DNA of 64,000 bases. Source: Streptosporangium sp. NBC_01495. GTDB taxonomy: Bacteria; Actinomycetota; Actinomycetes; Streptosporangiales; Streptosporangiaceae. The notes below the pieces were generated by a model. The model was not told the DNA's origin. It did not search any database and saw nothing but the letters and a program-made list of their open reading frames with translations. The position numbers and the translations under genes are program-made. Below, one piece after another: positions 40,501 through 49,499 of this stretch. The stretch covers positions 3,906,001 through 3,970,000 of the forward strand of contig NZ_CP109430.1 in the NCBI RefSeq assembly GCF_036250735.1, written 5' to 3'. Every line of letters starts with the position of its first letter. Positions within the stretch are counted from its first letter, which is position 1.

Positions 40501-41143
40501 TCGCCGGATCAAGGGTGTGATCGAGGATGAACTCCTCGACGAACGTCGGCGTCTGGATGAGAGCGTAGGACTTCCTGGCTGTCTCGGACAGGTCCTGATA
40601 GAGGACGCCGAGGAATTCTGTGCCCCATTCGGGGTCGGTGAAATCGTGGATGAGCTCGCCGACCTCATCGAGTCGTCGCCAGAAAACGAGGAGGTCTCCC
40701 ACGGCGCTGTGCGAGGGCACAAGATGCCGAACCACCGCGTCTTGTTCGGGGAACAGGCTCACGGGGGCCAACGAGGCCGATACCTCGGAGAACGCGGACA
40801 GGAGCCGGTCTCGGTCGGTGTGGTGTGGGTGACGGCGGAAGTGCTCGCCCTGTCGCCGGACCGCCTGGGCGAATCTTTTCTCTGGGCCTGCGATGAACGG
40901 CAGTTCGACCAGGCCGGTGTCTTCACAGAACCGTAGGAGGACGGTGCCCAGAACCCATGCCAAGGCGACCCTGGTGACCTGTTCCTCCTGCCACTCATGA
41001 AACGACATGCGCGTGTCGGCCGACTGCCACGCCCCCGCGAGCCCCTGCCGGGTGGTTTCTTCGGCAGTTCCTTCCTGCAGGTCGGCCTCCAGGATCCTCA
41101 CCTGCTGACGAAGGTCGGTCAGCAAGGCCATCTGGTCGATCAT
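37592..41143 (-). CDS. pglX: BREX type 2 adenine-specific DNA methyltransferase PglX
   Basis: ATG 41141-41143 follows AAGGAGAG; the open frame upstream is not protein-like. The 1,183-residue length fits BREX-2 PglX. SAM motif I is DPVCGSGTFLLGA (about residue 250) and catalytic motif IV is NPPY in VVVGNPPYITVK (about 360). The C-terminal signatures SDFLKVAYWRQRGKFDVPNE, FVSYPG and IGWSGWE are characteristic of PglX from the phage-growth-limitation system. PglX methylates host DNA and takes part in BREX restriction together with PglW, PglY, PglZ and helicases. None of those is intact in this window, so the gene is either solitary or a surviving piece of a lost locus. No frameshift is visible. 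Confidence 0.9.
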   Translation of the reverse strand: MIDQMALLTDLRQQVRILEADLQEGTAEETTRQGLAGAWQSADTRMSFHEWQEEQVTRVALAWVLGTVLLRFCEDTGLVELPFIAGPEKRFAQAVRRQGEHFRRHPHHTDRDRLLSAFSEVSASLAPVSLFPEQDAVVRHLVPSHSAVGDLLVFWRRLDEVGELIHDFTDPEWGTEFLGVLYQDLSETARKSYALIQTPTFVEEFILDHTLDPAMEQFGLEGLRLIDPVCGSGTFLLGAFHRLLNRWRTAEPNTDSWELIRRALASVHGVDRHPFAVTISRFRLLISAMKAAGADRLPNTLELLMPVAAGDSLLDGRNAPSPRLMSMNASDDEMYSHFPSEIGLLDAGSYHVVVGNPPYITVKNKAENERYREAYSKVCSGMYALTVPFAQRFFQFARPEDSSGQGAGYIGQLTSNSFMKREFGRKLIEDFFPSVDLTNVIDTSGAYIPGHGTPTVILLGRQRPPRGTSPVGAVIGIRGEPETPADPASGHVWRSIVDQTSDQNGSNGWTQFLWLDRSVLRTFPWNLAVPTTTEILRRMEGGSRLGDRVTRIGYFATTGSDDIFTAPPASFRRIHAERQPLVKVITGSEVRDWIVLPVREAFFPRQDARQPVNIERFPEHLERLWPYRTVMGHRMNHSGGTYFKADRTWYDWHHVTETRDAHPWSIVFPWVATHTHFTLLRDPIFPLHSAPVIRLPKMAWDVDHQQLTALLNSSAVCFWLKQHSQTKGRPASDQPGTGTGEPWTAFYEFTSTRLADLPLPTDRWSADRWSIHAMRLDDLANTLMVTLPAEVIRTCPKLSRQVLADARDRWVRTRETMIALQEELDWEIYGRYGLLPETGKMMTDGEHVPLVKAGERAFEIVLARKVAAGTAATTWFTRHNLNPLTEVPGHWPSVYQEIVRNRIDAIEADPALCAIEQPEYKRRWASENWDHLLFDALRDWLLDHCETPELWYEQQDGMPRPRPLTIQELSDLLQEDSEVREAASFYAPGKPLNKILQDLISEHEVPYLAALRLRESGLRKRAEWEKVWDLQRHEDELRRTGNAHAADQQRDSIPVPPKYTASDFLKVAYWRQRGKFDVPNERFVSYPGVGDRGSPLIGWSGWESRERAHVLWRLANKWIPPNSEAVVPLIAGLLELSRWHNRSHSEDQHWIEMFNRALATTDIEGFRTWRPPKSNRGRPRKNS

Positions 41144-41502
41144 CAAGCTCTCCTTGGGGCAGCGCCTAGGGGCTGGCTGAGTGTATGGGGACGGGGAGCC
41201 CGAAACGTGTATGAGAGCGACCTGCACCCCCTCCTCTCGCTCGTGGGCAGCAGAGACGACAACCATCTTTCACGGGAACCCCCCTTCATGCTGATTATTT
41301 CATGCGTGTTAGATCAGCTGTGTGTTAGCTTCTACGGTGTCAGCTCCGCCCCCTCGAAGCGGGGGCGGCCTGTCGCTCAGGGGCGCCCCGGCCCCTAGTG
41401 TGGCCGACCCCGACCTGGCCAACCGGCCATTGCCCTGTAGGCATAGTCCGACTCTCTTTTATTTTTAAATGGTGTTAGGTTACATCAAGTTCGGAGGCCC
41501 CC
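41144..41502. other. Divergent promoter region between pglX and the HNH gene
   Basis: The 359-base gap separates divergent starts. AT-rich stretches at 41290-41330 (GATTATTTCATGCG) and 41455-41490 (TTTTATTTTTAAATGG) probably hold the promoters. No gene or clear operator is seen. Confidence 0.45.
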
Positions 41503-42339
41503 ATGGCAGGCACAGTGCGTTGGACCGACCAGAAGCTGATCTTCACCTTTCCCTTCGACAGAGAAGCCAACGAGGCACTCCGGAGAGCCGCAGGTGGGAG
41601 TGTCCGTTGGTCGCAGGGTCTCCGCGCCCATGTCATCGCCGTTGGCCGGGATGGCCTCAGCGCCGCCCAGCTGGGGCCCATCAATCGGTTCATTGTGGAA
41701 TACGGGCTTCAGGTCGACCGTGAGGCTTACCTGCCTCTCGGCCTCACCCCTCCCGGCACGACCGATTCTGGCAGTGCGGCTGGTTCGCGATTCCCCCTCC
41801 TGGCGCAGGGGCGGCTCCGCGCTGACTTACTGCCTTCCAGCACATGGGGGTCCAACCTGAGGGGCGTCCTTTCCCGCGCTGACTGGGATCAGCTGCGCAT
41901 CCCTGTCTGTGCGCATGTGGGCAATCGCTGTGAGGTCTGCAAGGCACTCTGTTACATGGAGGATGGTCGGAGCCGGCGGCCTGACTGTCATGAGCTGTGG
42001 GTTTTCGAGACGCGTGCAGGCCGCTACGTTCAACGGCTGGAGCGGCTGATCGCGCTCTGCCCCGACTGCCACCGGGTGCAGCACATCGGTCGCGCTGAGG
42101 TCAACGGCGAGACCGACCGGGTGATCGCCAAGCTCAGAGAAGTGAACGGCTGGACACAAGGTCAGGCCGAGGACGAGCTGTCGCGCGCCCACCGCGTTTA
42201 CGCGCAGCGAAAGCTCGTTCCCTGGGATCTTGACCTGTCTGTGCTCAGCGAGTTCATCACGATCGATGGCTTCCCTGACCTCTACATCCCGGAATCCGAG
42301 CGGCGACGCCTGGGTAACTCCTTCTACGACACGGAGTGA
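41503..42339 (+). CDS. HNH-type nuclease-like protein
   Basis: ATG 41503 lies five bases after GGAGG. The 278-residue protein has an N-terminal domain of about 70 residues (WTDQKLIFTFPFDREANEALRRA; VRWSQGL) of unclear fold, and a C-terminal zinc-binding nuclease-like domain: RCEVC, DCHELWVFET, then LIALCPDCHRVQHIGRA and NGWT. The paired Cys and the CHxxxH block fit treble-clef HNH proteins found in phages, plasmids and defence islands. It is divergent from pglX. Whether it cuts foreign DNA or serves repair cannot be told. Its GC content is lower than the flanking core genes. Confidence 0.75.
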   Translation: MAGTVRWTDQKLIFTFPFDREANEALRRAAGGSVRWSQGLRAHVIAVGRDGLSAAQLGPINRFIVEYGLQVDREAYLPLGLTPPGTTDSGSAAGSRFPLLAQGRLRADLLPSSTWGSNLRGVLSRADWDQLRIPVCAHVGNRCEVCKALCYMEDGRSRRPDCHELWVFETRAGRYVQRLERLIALCPDCHRVQHIGRAEVNGETDRVIAKLREVNGWTQGQAEDELSRAHRVYAQRKLVPWDLDLSVLSEFITIDGFPDLYIPESERRRLGNSFYDTE

Positions 42340-42460
42340 CGCTCCGGTGGGTGTGGTGGAGCTTGGCATCTGCGGACGGCTGAAAATCGAACAGATGTTT
42401 TGAAAACCGAAGAAGTGAGGTTCTGGGACCGTGCTCCCGTTCACCGGTAGCATCGGGAGC

Positions 42461-43237
42461 ATGGTTCCGGAACTGCGTGAACGTGCCGCTCTCGTGGCGT
42501 TGCTGCAGCGACCCGGGGCCAAGTGACAGGACATCGCTCTTGAGGTGCTGGAAACAGGTAGTGCGACGGCCGCGCTCGAATCTCGGCTCAGGCTGCAGGA
42601 GACGCTGTTCCCCGCGTCCGATCCCGTAGTGTCCGCAATCGCGGACGCGGCGGGGACGCTGGAGGCCTGGGAGGCCGCGGGCATCGAAATTCACGCCTGC
42701 TTCGATCCCGGCTATCCGAGTCAACTGCGGAGTATTCACCAGATGCCTCCGCTGCTGTTCTCGCAGGGCACTCTCATTGATGATCAGCGGGCGATCGCCG
42801 TCGTCGGCATCCGCCAGGCGAGCGATCGGGGCCTGCGAATCGCCTCAGCGGTGGCCAGAGAGCTGGCCCTGAACGGCGTGACCGTGGTCAGCGGTCTTGC
42901 CAAGGGCATCGACACCGCCGCGCACACGGCGGCACTCAAGGCGCGCGGCCGTACGGTGGCTGTGATCGGGACGGGGATCAACCGGTTCTATCCGAGCGAG
43001 AACCGCGCCCTGTAGGAGCGGATCGCCGACGAAGGGGCGGTGATCAGCCAGTTCTGGCCGGACGCATCGCCGAGCAAGCAGAGTTTCCCGATGCGGAACG
43101 CCGTGATGAGTGGTTACGCGGCGGCGACGGTGGTGGTCGAGGCGCCTTGGAAGAGCGGGGCGCGCATCCAGGCCCGTCTGGCGCTTGAGCGTGGCCGCCC
43201 CGTCGTGAGAATATGTCCTGCGGTTCGTGGAACTTGA
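42461..43237 (+). pseudogene. DprA/Smf-like gene with two nonsense codons and a truncated end
   Basis: Reading from ATG 42461, one frame runs through TGA at 42524-42526 (where Trp is expected: GAK-stop-QDIALEVL) and TAG at 43013-43015 (where Gln is expected: NRAL-stop-ERIADEG). Otherwise it encodes a DprA Rossmann domain: AIAVVGIRQAS, VSGLAKGIDTAAHTAALKARG, VAVIGTGINRFYPSEN, then FPMRNAVMSGYA and VVVEAPWKSGARI. The last codons are lost where the IS256-type element begins near 43229. Both nonsense codons can arise by single C-to-T (or G-to-A) changes. DprA-like proteins load RecA or bind nucleotides; defence-island members also exist. It is non-functional here. Confidence 0.85.
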
Positions 43238-44618
43238 AGAGCGGTCCCGCGGTCAGGCGACGTTCTCGTTGTAGCAGCTTGAAGTGGCGTTCTGGGGCGT
43301 GACGTGCCGTTCGAGCGCGATCCTGAGCTTGGGCAGGTGCGGGAAGCCGTTGACGCGGCGGAACTGCTTGGTGGCCTCGGCCATGCCGGCCGCGCACCAG
43401 CGCAGGGCCATCTGCCCGTTCTTCCAGTTCTTGACGTTGACGGCATGGTCACGGCAGATGGAGATCATCGACTCGATCGGGTTGGTCGAGCGCAGCGTAC
43501 GCGCCAGCGTCGGCGGCACCTGCAGCCGCAAGACGGTCAGCGTCTCGTCCATGCCTTCTCGCAGCGAGGCCGCCGCGCCGGGATACTTTGTGTCCACTCG
43601 GCGGCCAAGAGCGTGTCGGCGTGGTAGGCCTCGCGCATCCGCTTCTCGACTGCGGCGAGGAGTTTCTCAGGGAGCTTGTCCCGGACATTTCTGATCTTGT
43701 GAAGCTGGCAGCGCTGGATCACCGGATGGTCGAACACATCGGTCACGGCCCGGCGCAGCGCCTTGGAGCCGTCCAGGACGACCAGGATCGGAGCGGTGAC
43801 GTCCAGGCCGCGCTCGCGCAGGCCGACGATGAGCTCACGAGCCGGCGTGGCGTTCTCGGTGGAGCCCTCCACCAGCGCCAGCGGGTACAAGGTGGCCGTC
43901 GATGCCGATCCCGAGCGCCACGATGCAGGTGTGCTCGCCGAAGTGCACGCCGTCCAGCATCAGCGCGGCCAGATCCAGTCCCGACAGGTCGGCACTCATC
44001 ATCTCGGCCAGGGCGTGCTCGGTGGCGGCGACGAACCGTCGCGAGATCGCTGATTTGGAGGTGCCGGTGCAGGACTGCTCCACGCTGGTTCCGACCGGTT
44101 CCAGGCCGAGCCGGTAGCGGCGGGTCGACAGCTTGCCGAGCATCTTGCCCAGGGCCATTTCGTCCAGGATCTCGATGCAGGAGAACAGTTCATAGGCCGG
44201 GATGGAGATCTCGCCGGTGCCGTCGGCGGTGCGTACCCGTGGGCGGCGGATCGGCAGTCTGCGCCCGCCCAGCACCACTGATCCGGTGTCGTGGCCATGC
44301 CGTACCGCGCTGCGGTCAGGGTTGTGCTTGCCGCGCGGGCCGCACAGGGCGCTGACGTCTTCTTCCAAAAGCGCGAACATCACCGCCAGCCCAGATTGGA
44401 CGGCCAGTGCGAGCAGGCCGTCCTTCATCGAGGCGGCGATGTGCTCCATGGTCACGGTGTGTGGGACGGCCACGTCTTCGGCGGCTTGCCGGGCATGCCG
44501 GCGCTTGGTTTGGTAGGTCTTACTCACGGTCCCCGTCTCCTTGCTCGGGGTGATTTGGCGATTGCCCGAGACCTACCACCAGGTAGGCCCCGAGGCGGGG
44601 ACCGCCACTTCAAGTTCT
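43229..44618 (-). mobile_element. Degenerate IS256-family element
   Basis: Related inverted ends lie at 43229-43248 and 44598-44617 (GGGACCGC and CTTCAAGTTC shared). No target duplication was found. It encloses a broken transposase gene and truncates the DprA-like gene on its left. Confidence 0.8.
43253..44527 (-). pseudogene. Frameshifted and internally deleted IS256-family transposase
   Basis: Three minus-strand frames make up one transposase. Frame one (44527 to about 43890) has the N-terminal part and LDLAALMLDGVHF with the first Asp. Frame two (about 43890 to 43610) has YPLALVEGSTENAT and APILVVLDGSKALRRA with the second Asp. Frame three (about 43597 to 43253) has SLREGMDETLTVLRL and RTLRSTNPIESM with the Glu. 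A frameshift lies near 43890 and a small deletion with frameshift near 43605, where ten or so residues are missing. The element cannot move by itself. Confidence 0.88.
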
Positions 44619-44651
44619 ACGAGCTACGGGACAACCTCCAAGGAAGAGAAG

Positions 44652-44969
44652 GTGGTACGAGCCGAGTTGCGCGCGATGGAGGCCGAGAGGGCCGCTCTCC
44701 TCAAGCAGATCACTGATCATGAGGCCAAACTCCGACCCAAGCAGGCCGAGTACGACAGGACCCGATCCGCAGCCAAGCAGGCGGGTAAGCATAGAAAGAT
44801 CCTGGTCACCAAGGCCGAGCGGAAGGTTCGGGCCGAACTTGCCAGATTGCAGAGCGAGCGCGCATATGTGGACGGCACCGTACACCGGGACCGCATAGCT
44901 GGCCAGATCGCTGAAGCGGTCTGGAACACTTGCCACGACCCGGAGACTTTCGGTTCTGAGGATTGGTGA
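44652..44969 (+). CDS. Short coiled-coil protein or gene fragment next to the IS
   Basis: GTG 44652 lies just after AGGAAGAGAAG. The 105 residues are almost entirely helical and charged (VVRAELRAMEAERAALLKQITDHEAKLR and on), with a tail WNTCHDPETFGSEDW. I do not recognise it. The frame is also open back into the IS256 end at 44618, so it may be the 3' remainder of a larger gene cut by that element. Confidence 0.45.
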   Translation: MVRAELRAMEAERAALLKQITDHEAKLRPKQAEYDRTRSAAKQAGKHRKILVTKAERKVRAELARLQSERAYVDGTVHRDRIAGQIAEAVWNTCHDPETFGSEDW

Positions 44970-45710
44970 CCCGTATATCGCCCTGGGCCGGCGGTGACGA
45001 CCGATGAGGATTCAATCTGTCAAGAGCCGACTTCTGGCGCTGTGGGGTTGATTGAGAGAGAACAACGTACTGGTCGTGCTGTGTGACTTATGGAAGGGGA
45101 ATCGTAGCCTTGGGTGCTGAGGCTGTTTCCGCAGAAGGCGTCGCAGCACGGGAGTGATCGCGACCAGTAGTCCCAGGGCCAGGAAGATCAGCTCCTCACG
45201 GTGTGTCGGAGTGTGCCCGCTCCACTGGGCGGTGGTCGGAGAGCTTTCCGAGGCAGGGCGACGTGTCTCGTGGGGTGGGGCGGGAACCGTGCGGTGGACC
45301 TCGTCGAGGATCAGGGTGAAGTGTCGTTCTCGTGGGTTTCGGCGCTCAGCAGTCGTCGCTTCCTGGCATCGGTTTAGAACCTCCGGCCGACAGACCTGGC
45401 GATGACGAGCCGACGATCGAGCGCGGGTGCGTCTCGGTGATGGAGTGGGGCTCCCACATCATCGGCCAGTGATTGACGATCATGTTGACGTACATGTGCG
45501 CGTGCTGTTCGCCGGTGTTCTTGGAGGTGAAGAACGCGCCCCGGCAGGCCCGGCACACCGGGTCCTCCGTGGCCATCCGCATCAGGTCGGTGTGCGGCGT
45601 GTTCCCGGCGACGTTCGTACGCCCACTCACCGTCACCGGAGTTGAACAGCCCACTCGTATGTCGCCCTATGATCTTTTTTTGATATTGCTCTATCGCCGG
45701 AAGAGTTCTC
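44970..45710. other. 741-base region with no confident gene
   Basis: A minus-strand frame at 45346-45654 (102 codons from GTG) reads CRACRGAFFTSKNTGEQHAH and NHWPMMWEPHSITETHPRSI, which looks more protein-like than its neighbours, but it lacks a ribosome site and a recognisable family. A hydrophobic minus-strand stretch (ELIFLALGLLVAITPVLRRL, near 45130-45200) is also present. Both may be remains of genes lost at the island edge. The promoter of the PL8 gene probably lies in the AT-rich 45660-45690. Confidence 0.35.
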
Positions 45711-48014
45711 ATGACCCACCCCCTCAGTCGGCGGTCCGCCCTGCTGAGCGCCGCGACAGTGGCCGGTCTCGCCCTGTGGGAGAGACCGGCCGAGGCGGTC
45801 GGCGCCGCCGTGTTCGACGCCGCGCGTGAGCGGTGGGTGAGCCTGCTGGCCGGTGGGGCATACAACTCCGCTCATACCGACAGGGCTTATACCGACAGGA
45901 CGCGGGCGCTCGAGGGTTCGGCCAATGCGGTGCTGCGTAAGCTGAAGCCCGCTGCCGGTCGCCCGAGCCTGTGGCCCGACCTGCCGCTGTCGGACCCCCG
46001 GACGGGTAACTTCAACCGCTCCTACAACCGCATGCGCACACTGGCGCTGGCCTGGGCCACGCCGGGCACCGCCATGCATCGGGACAGCCAGGTCGCCGAG
46101 ACCGCTGTCAGGGCGCTGGACTTCCTCTACGAGCATGCCTACCACGAAGGGCTCGACCGGCGGGGCAGCAACTGGTTCTGGTGGGAGATCGGCGTCCCCC
46201 GCGCGCTGACCGACACCTGCGCCCTGCTGTACGACGGCCTGCCCTCAGGCCGCCTCGAGCGCTGGTTGCGTCCCTTGCGCCGCTGGTGCCCCGACCCGGA
46301 GCGCCGTGTCAGTCACCCCGGCGTCGTCGAGACCGGCGCCAACCGTGCGGGCAAGGCCATGGCGGTGGCGATGCGCGGAGTGCTCACCCACGACGCACGC
46401 CTCGTCAGGCGGGCCAGGGACGCGGTCTCCGATCTGCTGCGGCCGACAAGGGGCCCAGGCGACGGCTTCTACCGTGACGGATCGTTCATCCAGCACGACG
46501 TGTACCCCTACACCGGCAGCTACGGCGTGGACTACCTGGAGAGCGTGGCCAAGCTGATCGCCATGCTCGCCGGGTCACCGTGGGAGATCACCGGCGTCGG
46601 TAACGTCTACGACCTCGTGGATCGCTCGTTCGTGCCGTTCGTCTTCGACGGGCTGATGATGGACTGTGTACGCGGCCGGCAGATCTCGGTGCAGGGCCAC
46701 CGTGACCACCACTCGGGACACAAGGCGGTTGAGGCCGTCCTCACCTTGCTGGAAACGGCGCCCGAGCGCCATGCCCGGCGTTGGCGACCGCTGGTCAAAG
46801 GCTGGCTCACCCGCAACCAGGCCACCCCCTACGGCGCGTTCGCACCGCCGGCGAGCATCGCGAGGGCCACGGCCCTGCTGGCCGACCCATCGGTGCCGGT
46901 CGGCCCGCGCACGACGGGCACGTACGTCTTCGCCGACATGGACCGGGTCGTGCACCGCCGTCCCACCTGGGCGTACGCGATCGCGATGAGCTCAAAGCGC
47001 ATCGGCGCGGCCGAAGCCATGAATCGGGAGAATCTGCACGGCTGGTACACCGGCGACGGCATGACCTACCTCTACACCGGCGACCTCACCCACTGGAACG
47101 ACGACCTGTGGCCCACGATCGACCCGTACCGGCTGCCGGGCACGACGGTCGACACCCGCAGACGCGCCGATCTTCCGCACGACCACCGTCGCCTGCCCCC
47201 CACCCCGTGGGCGGGCGGCGTGGCACTCGACGGCGAGTACGGCGTGGCCGCCATGAGGCTGATCGCCGGTGGCTCCTCGCTGCGGGCCAAGAAGGCGTGG
47301 TTCCTGCTCGACGACGCGGTGATCGCCCTCGGCGCCGGCATCACCGCCTCCGACGGCCGCCGTGTCGAGACCATCCTGGAGAACCGCAACACCCACGACC
47401 GGCATCCGCCGCTGACCCGGGGCGACGGCTGGATCCACCTGTCCGGCGTGGCCGGCTACGCGCTGCTCGACGGCGCCGATGCGAAGGTGATCCGCAAGGA
47501 GCGCACCGGCCGCTGGCGCGACATCGACAAGGGCGCCACCACCGGTGGCGACACATCCCCTGTCACCAGGCACTACACGACGATCCTCATCGACCACGGC
47601 GTCGATCCCCGCAAGGCCCGCTACGCCTACGCCGTACTGCCTGATGCCTCCATCACGCAGATGGAGGCCTATGAGGGGCGGATCGAGATCCTCGCCAATT
47701 CCGCGGCGGTGCAGGCCATCTCGCGCGACGGTGTGATCGCCGCCGTCTTCTGGCGTGCGGGGACCATCGAGACCGCGGATGGGCCGCTCGCCGTCGACGG
47801 CCCCTGCACGCTGCTGGTCCGCCGCGCCGGCAAGCGGGTACGGCTCGCGGTGTCCGACCCGTCCAGGACCATCGACGAGGTGAAGATCAGGTTGCCCTGG
47901 CCGGTGAAATCGGTCAGGGAAAGCGACCGCAGCGTGCGCAGGGCCAGGACCGCGCTCAAGGTGGAAGTGGGTGGCAGCCGCGGGTACGCCCACACCGCGG
48001 AGGTGCGCGTCTGA
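45711..48014 (+). CDS. Polysaccharide lyase family 8 (hyaluronate/chondroitin/xanthan lyase type)
   Basis: ATG 45711 follows GGAAG. A twin-Arg-like signal (SRRSALLSAATVAGLAL, residues 6-22) suggests export. The 767-residue length and order of an alpha/alpha-toroid (about 40-370) and beta-sandwich domains (about 390-760) fit PL8. The catalytic residues are visible as N211 (TGANRAG), H262 and Y271 (IQHDVYPYTGSYG); the spacing N-H 51 and H-Y 9 closely matches known hyaluronate lyases. The enzyme cleaves uronic-acid-containing glycans by beta-elimination. The precise substrate is open; hyaluronan, chondroitin and xanthan lyases share this layout. Confidence 0.93.
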   Translation: MTHPLSRRSALLSAATVAGLALWERPAEAVGAAVFDAARERWVSLLAGGAYNSAHTDRAYTDRTRALEGSANAVLRKLKPAAGRPSLWPDLPLSDPRTGNFNRSYNRMRTLALAWATPGTAMHRDSQVAETAVRALDFLYEHAYHEGLDRRGSNWFWWEIGVPRALTDTCALLYDGLPSGRLERWLRPLRRWCPDPERRVSHPGVVETGANRAGKAMAVAMRGVLTHDARLVRRARDAVSDLLRPTRGPGDGFYRDGSFIQHDVYPYTGSYGVDYLESVAKLIAMLAGSPWEITGVGNVYDLVDRSFVPFVFDGLMMDCVRGRQISVQGHRDHHSGHKAVEAVLTLLETAPERHARRWRPLVKGWLTRNQATPYGAFAPPASIARATALLADPSVPVGPRTTGTYVFADMDRVVHRRPTWAYAIAMSSKRIGAAEAMNRENLHGWYTGDGMTYLYTGDLTHWNDDLWPTIDPYRLPGTTVDTRRRADLPHDHRRLPPTPWAGGVALDGEYGVAAMRLIAGGSSLRAKKAWFLLDDAVIALGAGITASDGRRVETILENRNTHDRHPPLTRGDGWIHLSGVAGYALLDGADAKVIRKERTGRWRDIDKGATTGGDTSPVTRHYTTILIDHGVDPRKARYAYAVLPDASITQMEAYEGRIEILANSAAVQAISRDGVIAAVFWRAGTIETADGPLAVDGPCTLLVRRAGKRVRLAVSDPSRTIDEVKIRLPWPVKSVRESDRSVRRARTALKVEVGGSRGYAHTAEVRV

Positions 48015-48227
48015 CTCCTGCCCCCAGGGAAACCATTCGGAAATGAACCTTTCATCCGCTTTGCGAGGTTTGGCCAGCTCCGGGCCCGTCCCCCTTCGAG
48101 AGCCGGGAGCCACCATTGCCCCCCGATGCGGATTGGGCGACGGTGGGGACCCTCTGGCGTGAGGACCCCTCCCTCACTCGGCGCGCCAGGACCCGTCCCC
48201 GGCATTCGAAAAGGAGACCTGTACCCG

Positions 48228-49331
48228 ATGAGGTCACGTACGCTCCGACTCCTGCGCGACCAGGCCCACGTGTCCGGCGTCGCATCCCTCCACCGGACCC
48301 CGGTCTGGCGGATGGTTGTCGCGGCCGCCGTCGCGGTCGCGACAGCGCTCATGCTCACCACCGTGATGGCGGCCCCCGCCGCGGCGCACGGCTCGATCAG
48401 CGATCCGCCCTCGCGCAACTACGGCTGCTGGGAGCGCTGGGGGAGTGACTTCCAGAACCCGTCCATGGCCCAGCAGGACCCCATGTGCTGGCAGGCCTGG
48501 CAGAGCAACACCAACGCGATGTGGAACTGGAACGGGCTGTTCCGCGAGGGCGTCGGCGGCAACCACCAGGCCGCGATCCCCGACGGGCAGCTGTGCAGCG
48601 GCGGCCGGACCGAAGGCGGCCGCTACAACTCCATGGACACGGTGGGCGCGTGGAAGACGGTGGACCGTCCCGCCTCGTTCACGATGAACCTGCTGGACCA
48701 GGCCTCGCACGGCGCGGACTACATCCGCGTCTACGTCACCAAACAGGGCTTCAACCCCAAGACCCAGCCGCTGAGGTGGAGTGACCTGGAACTCGTCAAC
48801 CAGCTGGGCAGCAGGCCCACCGGTACCACCACGCCCATCCCGGTGAACGCGCCCGGCCGTACCGGCCACCACATCGTCTACACCGTCTGGCAGGCCAGCC
48901 ACCTCGACCAGTCCTACTACTTCTGCAGCGACGTCAACTTCACCGGCGGTACGAACCCCAACCCGACCCCGACCCCGACCCCCACGCCCACGCCGACTCC
49001 CACCCCGACCCCCACGCCCACCCCGACCCCGGTCCCCGGCGGCTGCTCGGCCACCTACCGCGTCACCTCCCAGTGGTCCGGCGGCTTCCAGGCCGACGTG
49101 AGCGTGACCGCAGGCTCCAGGGCGATCACCGGCTGGACGGTGAACTGGACCTTCGCGGGCGGTGAGCGGGTCAGCTCGGCGTGGAACGCGACCGTGACCG
49201 CCGGCGGGTCCGCGGTCAGCGCCCGCAACGTCGCCCACAACGGCTCACTGGGCGCCGGCGCCGCCGCCACCTTCGGATTCCTCGGCTCCGGCACCAGCGG
49301 CACCCCCACCCTCACCTGCACGGCGACCTGA
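48228..49331 (+). CDS. Secreted AA10 lytic polysaccharide monooxygenase with CBM2
   Basis: ATG 48228 has AAGGAG eleven bases upstream. The 53-residue signal ends at AAA before H54, so the mature protein starts HGSISDPPSRN and the N-terminal His can form the copper histidine brace; the second His is in LDQASHGADYIRVYVTK. The AA10 domain runs to about residue 243, then a Pro-Thr repeat linker (about 247-270), then a CBM2 (about 273-367; CSATYRVTSQW, GWTVNWTF, SAWNATVT). It oxidatively cuts crystalline chitin or cellulose; CBM2 favours cellulose. A strong terminator follows. It complements the GH5 enzyme at 2205. Confidence 0.95.
   Translation: MRSRTLRLLRDQAHVSGVASLHRTPVWRMVVAAAVAVATALMLTTVMAAPAAAHGSISDPPSRNYGCWERWGSDFQNPSMAQQDPMCWQAWQSNTNAMWNWNGLFREGVGGNHQAAIPDGQLCSGGRTEGGRYNSMDTVGAWKTVDRPASFTMNLLDQASHGADYIRVYVTKQGFNPKTQPLRWSDLELVNQLGSRPTGTTTPIPVNAPGRTGHHIVYTVWQASHLDQSYYFCSDVNFTGGTNPNPTPTPTPTPTPTPTPTPTPTPTPVPGGCSATYRVTSQWSGGFQADVSVTAGSRAITGWTVNWTFAGGERVSSAWNATVTAGGSAVSARNVAHNGSLGAGAAATFGFLGSGTSGTPTLTCTAT
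48957..49034 (+). repeat. Pro-Thr linker microsatellite
   Basis: Tandem 6-base CCGACC/CCCACG units encode alternating Pro-Thr in the LPMO linker; copy number is likely variable by slippage. Confidence 0.8.
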
Positions 49332-49356
49332 TCCCCTCCCGCCGGGCACGCGCGAT

Positions 49357-49389
49357 CCGGCCCGCCACCTTCCGGTGGCGGGCCGGTTT
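49357..49389 (+). terminator. Rho-independent terminator after the LPMO gene
   Basis: Perfect 13-bp stem (49357-49369 with 49374-49386), 4-base loop and TTT, 25 bases after the stop codon. Confidence 0.88.
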
Positions 49390-49499
49390 CCGGCACCGAG
49401 CCGGCCCGCGCCCCCTGGCGGGCCGGCCGGCTTCTCACGACCGTTTTCCGGAACCGCTCCCGGGAGGGAACGCGTGAGACGGCAGGGGACGGGGAGGCG

